Positions 9,858-20,810 of a DNA stretch of 35,570 bases are shown one piece after another (position 1 is the first letter of the stretch; each line of letters starts with the position of its first letter). This DNA comes from Perkinsus marinus ATCC 50983. Taxonomy: Eukaryota; Perkinsozoa; Perkinsida; Perkinsidae. The notes beneath the pieces were generated by a model that searched no databases, had not been told where the DNA came from, and worked only from the letters and a program-made list of their open reading frames with translations. Location: assembly GCF_000006405.1 (NCBI RefSeq), contig NW_003211408.1, forward strand, positions 107,111 to 142,680. The letters are read 5' to 3'. Both the position numbers and the translations under genes were made by a program.

Positions 9858-12800
9858 TCACCTTCGGAACATACCCAGCATACGTTTAGTAATCCAGAAA
9901 CCACCGAAAATGTTAAACGATGCACAGAATGTACCGATAATAGCACAGACCGCAGCCATGTGACCTTGAGCTGAGAGCTGCGTCATTGCTCCGACGACAA
10001 TGATACCAGAAATGGCATTGGTTACCGACATCAAAGGAGTGTGTAGAGCTGGGTCCACGCTCCAAACCAAAAAATAGCCAATAATGACCGCCATAACGAA
10101 CGCCATCAACTGGGTTACGAGTTGCATGTCGTTACTGAAGCCAGCAGCGATACAGATAACCCCAACGACCAGCAGAAGAATGAAAAAATTGAGCCATTTA
10201 GAGAAGTTCGATTGTTCCTTCTTTTCTGGCTTCTCAACTGGAGGAGTAGGATTAGCAGGTTTTGCCTTAGGCGGAGGCGCAGCTGGGGGAGCTGCTGGCT
10301 TCCACGTAACCTGACCGCGGTATGTGCAACGGATCGGTTCGATGACCTCATCTGGGTTGTCTATAGCATTGTCAAGGTTGCCTGCATCGCCCATGTGCTT
10401 GAACAAGTGACCCATGTTAGCGGCGAAGAGCTCGGAAGCCTGAGCAGGCATGAAACGAGCCAGGTTAGATTCACCAACTATGGTCACACCGCTCTCGGGG
10501 TCAAGGAAAGTCTTGTCCTTCTGAGTGAGCTCACAGTTACCACCCTGCTGAGCGGCGAGATCAACAATAACAGAGCCGGGCCTCATTGAGCGAACCATCT
10601 CCTTGGTGATAAGCAGAGGAGCGGGCTTGCCGGGGATCTGGGCGGTGGTGACAACAACATCGGAGTCGGCACTCAACTTAGCATAAAGTTGCATCTGGGC
10701 CTGGCGGAACTCGTCGGACATGACCTTAGCATAACCACCAGAACCAGCACCCTCTTCCTTAACCGGGACCTCAGCGAACTCGGCGCCCATAGACTCGACC
10801 TGCTCTTTCACAACAGAACGGGTATCATTTGCAACAACAACAGCACCAAGGGAACGGGCGGTGCCAACTGCCGAAAGGCCAGCTACACCGGCACCGATGA
10901 TGAAGACCCTCGCTGCTGGCACCGCACCTGCTGCAGTAGTTAGGGGCTTGGAAAAACGAGGCAAAAGATGGAAAGCCTCAATAATAGCCTTGTAGCCACC
11001 CATGTTGGCCATAGAGGACAAAGTATCCAACTTCTGGGCTCGAGTGATTCGGGGAACAGCGTCGACAGACATGGCAGTCACACCCTTAGCAGCAAGAGTC
11101 TTGAGCAACTCGGGGTTGAAGGCGGGCCACAAGTAAGTAACCACGATCTGACCCTTCCTCAACGACTTGATATCATCTTCCGTCAGTGTATTGATCTTGC
11201 AGATTATGTCAGCAGCCTTGAACACCTCTGCAGGCGTCTTCACCAACTTGCAACCCTCAGTGGCATAATAGCGGTCAGGGAAGGAGGCCTTGTCTCCGCA
11301 TCCGCTTTCCATAACGAAACCATACCCCATCTCTCGGAACTTGGACACCACATTCGGTGCGATTGCAACACGAGTCTCCTCAGAATTTTTAGTCTCATTC
11401 AAGACGCCTATGATCTTCTTCGTCGGCGGATACTCCTTGACCTTTTGCGGCTCGGGTTTCGTCTCAGCAGCTAGTAGAGGAGTAGTAGCATTCCCGCCAG
11501 ATGTAGCAGCAGGCTGTAGGTCTTTCGTGAGATTCTGCAGTTCAGCCAGAATCTCCTGAGTACGTGTTTTGGCGTTGCCGAAGAGCATACGAGTATTCTC
11601 CTTGTAGAACAAGGGGTTCTCAATACCAGAGTAGCCAGTGGCCATGGAACGCTTCATGACAACACATCGAGTAGCCTTCCATACCTCAAGAACGGGCATG
11701 CCCCCGATGGGCGAGGAGAGGTCCTCAACGGCCAGCGGATTGACGATATCGTTGGCACCGCAAACAATGGATACGTCAGTGGTGGGGAATTGAGGATTGA
11801 CGTCGTCCATCTCCTTAACGATATCATAGGGGACGTTAGCCTCCGCCAACAAGACGTTCATATGGCCCGGCAAACGACCAGCGACGGGGTGAATGGCGAA
11901 CTCAACCTTAGTGCCTTGCGACCTCAGAAGCTCGGCAATGCCGGCTACAGACTGCTGGCAACGAGCCACGGCCATACCGTAGCCGGGAACAATGATGACA
12001 GACTTTGCGTTGAGCAAATCATGAGAGACTTCATCAACATTGGTTTCAGTAACAGTACCAGTGACCTCAACGGTGTGGCCCTCCTCGACACCAAAGCCAC
12101 CAAGAATGACGGAGGTGAAGGAACGGTTCATACCCTTGCACATGATGTAAGAAAGGATGGCACCAGAAGAACCAATAAGAGAACCGGCGATGATAAGGAT
12201 CGTGTTGGAAAGCATGAAACCACAGGCAACGGTAGTCCAACCGGAGTAGGAGTTCAGCATGGAGACAACAACAGGCATATCAGCGCCACCGATGGACATG
12301 ACGAGAGCCCAACCGAGATAAAGGCAGACTGCCATCTCAATACCAATGCAGATCGCACCACCCTGAGTCCCCTTACCAATGATACAAAGGTAAACCGTTA
12401 GCACAACTGAGACGACACAGATGCTAGCGTTGATCCAGTGACGGAAGGGGAGAAGAAGGGCCTTAGAACGGATAATTCCATGTAGCTTGCCACAAGCAAC
12501 AATGGAACCGGTAAGGGTCATGGCACCGAAGAATATACCAATCATAGTCTCAACCAAGTGACCAGCACTCATCTCCTCGGCGGGATCGAAGTAACGAGCA
12601 AAGGCGACCATGACAGCGGCTAGGCCGACCATGGCGTGAAAGCCGGCAACCATCTGTGGCATCATAATCATCTTAGCCTTGTTAGCAATCATGATTCCTG
12701 CAACGGCGGCCACAGCGAAGCAGATAAGTGCGATCTCGAGTGACTTGGAAGTAAAGTGGGGATCATAGAAAGCGAAGACGACCGCCACTAGCATGCCAAT

Positions 12801-13043
12801 AGAACCAGCAGCGTTGCCTCTGGTAGCGGTAACAGGCGAACCAAGACCCTTGAGAGCGTACATGAAGCTTAATGCGACGAAGACCACTGCGGCCTCAGTC
12901 ATAGTACCAAAGGCTGAGCCAGTGACAAGGGATGTTGGGTCGTGGTTGAGAAGGTGGGGCTCACTGCCTCTCAGATGAGCGTCGACTGAAGCCATGACAG
13001 TTGGAAAAATAAACGAATCTTGCGCTCTACTGAAAACACTCAT
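9858..13043 (-). CDS. NAD(P) transhydrogenase, PntB-PntA fusion, copy 3 (diverged)
   Basis: An intronless gene of 1061 residues from the first ATG (13043), or 1045 from a second in-frame ATG (12995). A possible acceptor (GTTTTCAG) lies between the two, so the shorter form cannot be excluded. Domain order and motifs match copies 1 and 2, including GYGMAVARCQQ, HPVAGRLPGHMNV, GAGVAG and AQIPGKPAPLL. The N-terminus, the NADP-to-NAD linker (Ala/Pro-rich near 13 percent of the C-terminal tail) and several membrane spans are diverged. The N-terminus lacks the clear signal-like stretch of the other two, so the location in the cell may differ (inference). Divergence is patchy: bases about 10487-10660 and 12076-12330 are almost identical to the other copies between diverged segments, which suggests gene conversion. 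It is the upstream-most member of the array in the direction of transcription. Confidence 0.96.
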   Translation of the reverse strand: MSVFSRAQDSFIFPTVMASVDAHLRGSEPHLLNHDPTSLVTGSAFGTMTEAAVVFVALSFMYALKGLGSPVTATRGNAAGSIGMLVAVVFAFYDPHFTSKSLEIALICFAVAAVAGIMIANKAKMIMMPQMVAGFHAMVGLAAVMVAFARYFDPAEEMSAGHLVETMIGIFFGAMTLTGSIVACGKLHGIIRSKALLLPFRHWINASICVVSVVLTVYLCIIGKGTQGGAICIGIEMAVCLYLGWALVMSIGGADMPVVVSMLNSYSGWTTVACGFMLSNTILIIAGSLIGSSGAILSYIMCKGMNRSFTSVILGGFGVEEGHTVEVTGTVTETNVDEVSHDLLNAKSVIIVPGYGMAVARCQQSVAGIAELLRSQGTKVEFAIHPVAGRLPGHMNVLLAEANVPYDIVKEMDDVNPQFPTTDVSIVCGANDIVNPLAVEDLSSPIGGMPVLEVWKATRCVVMKRSMATGYSGIENPLFYKENTRMLFGNAKTRTQEILAELQNLTKDLQPAATSGGNATTPLLAAETKPEPQKVKEYPPTKKIIGVLNETKNSEETRVAIAPNVVSKFREMGYGFVMESGCGDKASFPDRYYATEGCKLVKTPAEVFKAADIICKINTLTEDDIKSLRKGQIVVTYLWPAFNPELLKTLAAKGVTAMSVDAVPRITRAQKLDTLSSMANMGGYKAIIEAFHLLPRFSKPLTTAAGAVPAARVFIIGAGVAGLSAVGTARSLGAVVVANDTRSVVKEQVESMGAEFAEVPVKEEGAGSGGYAKVMSDEFRQAQMQLYAKLSADSDVVVTTAQIPGKPAPLLITKEMVRSMRPGSVIVDLAAQQGGNCELTQKDKTFLDPESGVTIVGESNLARFMPAQASELFAANMGHLFKHMGDAGNLDNAIDNPDEVIEPIRCTYRGQVTWKPAAPPAAPPPKAKPANPTPPVEKPEKKEQSNFSKWLNFFILLLVVGVICIAAGFSNDMQLVTQLMAFVMAVIIGYFLVWSVDPALHTPLMSVTNAISGIIVVGAMTQLSAQGHMAAVCAIIGTFCASFNIFGGFWITKRMLGMFRR

Positions 13044-14839
13044 CGACAAGGGATCGGTAACTAGGATATGAACACAGTCAACAACGAGCTATGGAACTTG
13101 TCATGTTGGCCATACTTCCGATGATCAGAGTGCGATAAACCGCTAACTACAGTAGTGTGATTGTGCATGTTCGGAAACCTCTGTAGGGTCCTCGAGTCAT
13201 AACCCTGAGTGCATCGCGAGCAAGACTATCGTGACTGCTCAGTTGTGCGAATCCTGCACGCGCACGTTAGACGGAGCGAAGCGTGACAAGTTTCAGCATT
13301 TTGCCCTCCACGATTTTCCCAGCAGACCCGACCCATATATCGGCGACTGCTACGACTCGCCCCCACAGGTCTTGGCGCCTCAACGTGGCGTGGGGGTGAC
13401 CGGTTCGGTATAGCCGGTGCCAAGCCTTGACCACCTCTGCCTATACTCGTACATCCCTCAGCGGGTGCCTTGGAGTATGGTGGGGTTTCTCTCCGTTGAT
13501 GCCTGTTTAGCTATTTTCTAGCGTTTCATTCGGCGGGCTGCTACTATGTGTATACCTGCTGTATCTTACCCTTGCATTATAGCTCATGCCACACCGTTCT
13601 TTCTCACGATTTTGTCTCATGATATTCGTGCATCACTGTCTACTTGTCGAGGATTGCTTTCACCTTTCCCCTGGCTTTTGTCAGGCTTCGGCCTTTCTTT
13701 CCCCTGAGTTACGCCGTACTTGCCACTGTCTTTGCCCAACAGTTGCTCCCGTGTTCTTTCGCTCAGGTGTCTCATTTAATGCATTCGCATTCGTCCCGCG
13801 TTAGTCGTTCTTCCTTGTCGTTCCAGGTACTATCAATTCGGCGTCGTGCCTGAAATCGTTTGGCGGACAAGACGTCAACACTACGTGCAGCACCACTGGC
13901 CGTGGGCTATTATGCTTTTCGAATACTGCCTCAGTTGGTTTTGCAGCGAGCATGGTCTACCATGGTCTACTGTATGAACCGGTAACCATCGCGATGTCTT
14001 CTCGCTTTCGACAATCTTACTGTCCATGTTCACCATCGCCGTGTTCATGTTATGATCCCCGGTGTATTCTGCCGAGTCCCGAAGGAGCAAGAGGAGCGTC
14101 TACTGTACTGTACTGTCGTCGACTTGACTTACTCCCCCTACCCAACCGCAGCTGTCTTCTGTCTGCCGTGTAAACCCTGTTCTGGTGGTTCATTACCCTC
14201 CCTGTGCTTCTCGTAGCATATATCGTGCGATGTCATCACCTGTGCATATGTTAGAGCTGCCTGGGGTCTATATCGTCCTCTTTATAGTAGTTGTATTTCT
14301 TCCCCTATCATTTTACGCCCTTTTTCCTATTTTAGGTATTATACCTGGCCCCGCTCTTTGCATTATCTACCTTTCTCTCTCGTTGTAGTAGTAGCAGCCA
14401 CATATCTCTGATGTCGACGGGGTTATAGCCTCACTGTCTCTTTGGGTGCTTCTGAGCCGGCTATTGTACGTTTGAGGGCGATCGGCTGCTAGCCCGTAAA
14501 GCCCGGCAATAAGCATTGCGTTGCGTTGCGTTGCGTTGCTACGACTCGATCCCAGTCTAGGGTATTCCCTAGGGATCTTATGTCTTACTCACGCAGAATG
14601 TCGAGACCCCGACGGTGATACGTGCATGATCGGTCCTGTTCACAGCACTCATTTCCATGTTTGCATCGTTTACATTATCCCGTGTATCGCCCATCCTCAG
14701 ATGCCCAACTCACACAATCTATTTAAGAGCCCCTCTTCAAGGGGTGAAGGGATTCAGTTGCCACTAACTATCCCAGTGGTTGAGCCATCCGACCCAGGCA
14801 TCACAATAACACATAGTTTGAAACACAACATACGAAAGA
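13044..14839. other. Spacer upstream of the transhydrogenase array
   Basis: No gene recognised. The first part should include the promoter of copy 3. Several open frames of 60-110 codons overlap without any motif I know. A pentanucleotide run (TTGCG, nearly five units) lies at 14516-14539. I looked for tRNA, 5S rRNA, spliced-leader RNA and spliceosomal RNA signatures and saw none. Confidence 0.4.
14516..14539. repeat. Pentanucleotide microsatellite (TTGCG)n
   Basis: Four full TTGCG units and a partial fifth, in tandem. Confidence 0.8.
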
Positions 14840-14842
14840 TAG

Positions 14843-15385
14843 CACGTCTCGACCTTATGTGAGCCGTCAACATGTCATGTGAATAAACAAGGGACATTTG
14901 ATCGTCGATCAAAAGACTGCCAGTCAAAGAGCCGATGGCTCAAGCCAAACACATCTGAAATCACAACACTCATCAAAGGCCGTAATTGTACGCCCGCACT
15001 CACCGCGGCGAAATTGAGGAAGGCCGTGACACCGTCGTTGAGTCGACTATCCAATAGAAGAACCACTACGACGTACCTACGTCAAGACTGGCCCTTTGCA
15101 ACCACGTCATGTTTTCTACCCGAGACCCAACATGTGCATGATTTCTTCTCGTGAATAGAGTGCTACGTCGAAGGATTGAGAAAGCTGGAACGCTGTGAAC
15201 AACGAGCTGATGCAGACCTGATGAATCGATTCAAAATAGCCTCTTCAGCTGCTGTGCTCACCTTGGCTATGAACACCACTACCAAAGGTTTCACTACCAC
15301 GTCATGCAGAGTACCACCAAAGTCCATTAAAGGTCACCTCAACGACTGTGTACACACCCTTAAAAGATGGTTCGAAATTCCATGA
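14843..15385 (+). pseudogene. Unrecognised open frame interrupted by one TGA
   Basis: One reading frame stays open from 14843 to 15385 except for a TGA at 15152-15154, about 180 codons in all. There is no in-frame ATG in the first half. Two segments resemble each other: FATTSCFLPETQ in the first half and FTTTSCRVPPKS in the second, both followed by a charged stretch, which suggests an internal duplication. The composition (Lys/Arg/Thr/Ser-rich) is protein-like but I do not recognise a family. No GT...AG intron of usual size removes the stop cleanly. It could be a decayed gene, an exon of a longer gene, or chance. Confidence 0.3.
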
Positions 15386-15576
15386 GCATTTCTATGATCA
15401 TGTAAACTTTTTGCTTGTGTATCTCACACGACGCCGAAGTACTCACGCGCACCGTTTTCTCCCCACTTCCCCAGAAAAACTCAACTCCGAGACCAACCAA
15501 AGAATAGAGGGAAATACAGTAGGTTGAAGCCGTTGGCAGCTTGCGTAACGAGCAGAAGCATTGACTGAACCATTAC

Positions 15577-15876
15577 GTGATCAACACATTAGATCTCAGC
15601 GCTACAGCGGTCCAATCTAATCGCGAGCGCCTTTTGAGTATGATAAAAAGTAGAAGCGTCATTATCGAACGACGTAAGTTATTTCAACGTTACATTGCTC
15701 CCCAACGAAGGCACCTGACCGTCTTCTTCGAGTGCCTGAGAGCAGCAAGGAACTTTCGAACAATCCTCAAAGACGACCGAGACCGACCTCCTCGTGCTCC
15801 CACTCCTTCTCCTGCTCCTCTTGAGACAGGAAGTCGTCACCTAAGCCCCACCATAGCGACACAGAATGGGGGATAA
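15577..15876 (+). CDS. Hypothetical basic protein or exon
   Basis: An open frame of 99 codons read from an alternative ATC-type context (no ATG at the start; an internal ATG is at the MIKSRS segment). It is Arg-rich in the middle (IERRKLFQRYIAPQRRH) and Pro-rich near the end (RPPRAPTPSPAP). No family recognised. It lies about 200 bases after the interrupted frame and could be part of the same broken gene. Weak call. Confidence 0.2.
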   Translation: MINTLDLSATAVQSNRERLLSMIKSRSVIIERRKLFQRYIAPQRRHLTVFFECLRAARNFRTILKDDRDRPPRAPTPSPAPLETGSRHLSPTIATQNGG

Positions 15877-16217
15877 AGTAAATGCTGGATGAAATTATGC
15901 GAGAAATACCACACCTTCCACATTTAGTGTAAGACGGAGCGTGCACACCCTATACGTTCTGTGGTACAGCACTGTGTGTTTTGCAGTCTTTCTCAACAAT
16001 TACTCCAGTACATACGTCCGTAGTACACTGTGAGGAAATATTGTACACAAGTGTCTTCTGTACTTTTAGATTCTTGTGATACTAGTCTCCCTTGCTAGCC
16101 TAGCGTATACTTTATGATTACTGTATTGATCATTAGTTAAGAACCACTTGTTTATAACTCTTGTTGAGTTATCTAATCCTAACATACACATATTGATAAG
16201 CATTGAGTAGAATACTA

Positions 16218-16280
16218 GTCAGAGTGGCTACACTATAGGAGAACATAGTGAGTAAAACTTCTATTCACTATGTCCTTTTA
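16218..16280. repeat. Inverted repeat just beyond the kinase 3' end
   Basis: GAACATAGTGAGTA near 16240 pairs imperfectly with TATTCACTATGTCC near 16263, a stem of about ten bases within 20 bases of the kinase stop codon. It could be a small hairpin element or part of the 3' end signal. Confidence 0.4.
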
Positions 16281-18759
<2,479 letters not shown>

Positions 18760-19404
18760 CGCGCCTGGTTTAAATGGACGGTTCGCCATTTAGTATAGGT
18801 GGAGACAAGCGGGACAGAGCGCTACGATGAACTCATGGAGCGGTATGCACGTTGTGAACTAAATAATTGAAAAAATAAGTTTTTGATTCCTAAAGAGGTG
18901 GAAATGCATACCCAATTCAAAGAGCATCTCTATTGAATGGTTATGAAGGTGATATAAATAGTAATACACATTTCCAACATGGTCGGTTATACGAGCACCG
19001 AAGGAAACATTTATTCACTATTCTCGAGAGCCCAGGGTTAATGCAGTACAGTTGTTATTAATGATTTCTTATTGTATATGAATATGCATATGTGTTGTTG
19101 TTTATCTTCAGCTTGAAACTCTCTAGAGTTAGCAGGAGTTCCTCATAACAACAACAACAGTAATTCGTCCTCTAGCAGAATATTCGTGACGCAAAGGAGA
19201 TGGATGACAAAGATACGCCGAAAATTAAAAGTGCGCTTCCAAAAACGCTTCGCTCCGCCTTCCCAAACCGATCAGCAAGTTCCTAGTGGTGCTACTCTGA
19301 AATTTACCATTACATTTCTCTTACACGACTACTCTCATTGGTGCTGTCAACCTAGGGCCTTTCTGTTCGGTTGAAGTCCTGCTTACCTATGATAGTTTTA
19401 TATC
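18760..19404. promoter_or_regulatory. Divergent promoter region, kinase and p23
   Basis: The kinase (minus) and the p23 gene (plus) diverge from this 645-base stretch, so both promoters should lie here. A small frame beginning ATGGATGAC at about 19200 (MDDKDTPKIKSALPKTL...) could be an upstream exon or upstream open frame; I could not connect it to p23. Nothing else recognised. Confidence 0.4.
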
Positions 19405-20468
19405 ATGTCCGCGGTTAATACCACACTTCGGCCTACTCTCAAGTGGGCTCAGCGTGCCGAGCACATATGGCTTACCGTGGACCTTTCTGGCGTACAAGAC
19501 ATGAAGGTATCCTTACCCTATCCTTCCATATGCTATGATACAATTCAGGTCGACCTCCAACCTACCTGCTTGAGCTTTTCCGGAGTCTCCCACGGCGACA
19601 AGTACGCCTTCGAGATCACTTTTTTCGCAGAGATAGTTCCAGCAGATTCTAAGTAGGTGACGAATCAGTGCGATATGAAAGGTTAATTTTTTCGTTTCCT
19701 CAGATATTCCCAGAAGAGACTTGTTGAGTTCTGTCTCAAGAAAAAGGACGATGATGAGTGGCCTCGTTTAACGAGTGAAAAAATCAGAGTGAGAATTTTT
19801 ATAATAATAGATATTGATTTATTACTTTATAGTTTGGAGTTTCACCCGTTTAACGTGAAGTGGCGTAATACTCTGTGGAAAAACCCGATATTCGCGGTGA
19901 TATGCAGTGGTCGTGAAATATATTTTTCACCAGTGTTTTTCGCATCACGGCCCGTGAAACTCCAATATATTACCAATAGAGATATACGTATTTATATATG
20001 TAATTATATTTTAATATATGATCCTTTTTTTAGGAAATATCTTAGGTTCATGTTATTAAGATACAAATGAGGTCCGCTTCTTGCTCAGGCCTCCTGGATT
20101 CAAATCGACTGGGCACGATGGGATGACGGTGAAGATTCTCAACAGGTAAAGTCTACTTTTCATCTCTCCTTATGCCATTCGCAATTTTTTCAGTCCGGAA
20201 ACCCTTTCGATATGGAGGGTATGGAGAATTTTATGAGTAAAACTAAACTTGTGTGTTTTTCCTGCTAGGATATGTATTAGGTCAAGGAAATCCGGGAGCT
20301 CTTCCCAACTCGGATGATGAGAGTGACGATGAAGACCTGCCAGACCTCGACGAGCCGGTGGTTACTACTGAGAAGAAAGTAACGACCGGTGTGGTAGAGG
20401 AGGCTCATAACAAGGAGAATGACAAGGCAGCAAACATTACTAACGTACTCTTATGGGAAGCGGAATGA
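19405..20468 (+). CDS. p23/CS-domain Hsp90 co-chaperone
   Basis: Six exons join in frame to 190 residues: 19405-19506, 19549-19652, 19704-19788, 20089-20145, 20194-20218 and 20269-20468 (TGA). Introns are 42, 51, 300, 48 and 50 bases; the 300-base intron carries a palindromic mobile element. The CS domain spans residues about 9-115: LKWAQRAEHIWLTVDL, CLSFSG, a KK..DDEWPRLT segment and SWIQIDWARWDDGED, matching the WPRLT and W..VDF..W blocks of p23/Sba1. An acidic tail (DDESDDEDLPDLDE) follows, as in p23. Such proteins bind ATP-bound Hsp90 and slow its ATPase during client maturation in the cytosol or nucleus. The last exon runs past the acidic tail to an unremarkable C-terminus. The short fifth exon was placed by phase and by the normal size of the two introns it creates. 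Confidence 0.9.
19834..19965. mobile_element. Palindromic MITE-like element A in p23 intron 3
   Basis: About 132 bases with inverted ends: TTGGAGTTTCAC at the left, GTGAAACTCCAA at the right. The inside contains CGATATTCGCGGTGATATGC, shared with elements B and D. It has no coding capacity, so it is a non-autonomous DNA element. Flanks are AT-rich, and a TA target duplication is possible but not clear. Confidence 0.8.
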
Positions 20469-20810
20469 GTCTCTGTGGGCTCGCCTGAAAATTTGCAATT
20501 TTTTGCAAGAAAAAATTCGCAGGTCAGTGTGGTTGGAAAATATTATTGCGAAAATGTCTGGAGTTAATACGATAGTGAAGATTAGTGGGGAGTTGGAAAT
20601 TTTATTCATTTTTTTTTGGAGAATGAATTTTCTGAGGAATTTTGGGAGGAAATTTTTGTTTTTTTTTACTCTCAGGTGAGTCCGAAGGTGGTAGAAGCGT
20701 GAGAGTATGCGTATGGCTGATTTTGTTAACCGTATTGACTATGATGATTAAATACCTATTTTCTATCTACTCGTTGTCTCCTTGTTATTCAGTGGTCAAG
20801 AGGAGTCTCA
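20469..20810. promoter_or_regulatory. Spacer between p23 and the membrane-protein gene
   Basis: A 342-base spacer, T-rich and repetitive. It ends in a pyrimidine-rich tract and TATTCAG eight bases... about a dozen bases before the ATG at 20811, which would suit a trans-splicing acceptor (inference). No gene seen. Confidence 0.4.

Noticed and set aside
13044-16280. Possible ncRNA genes (spliced leader, 5S rRNA, U snRNA)
   Set aside because: No conserved boxes or expected sequence blocks found on either strand.
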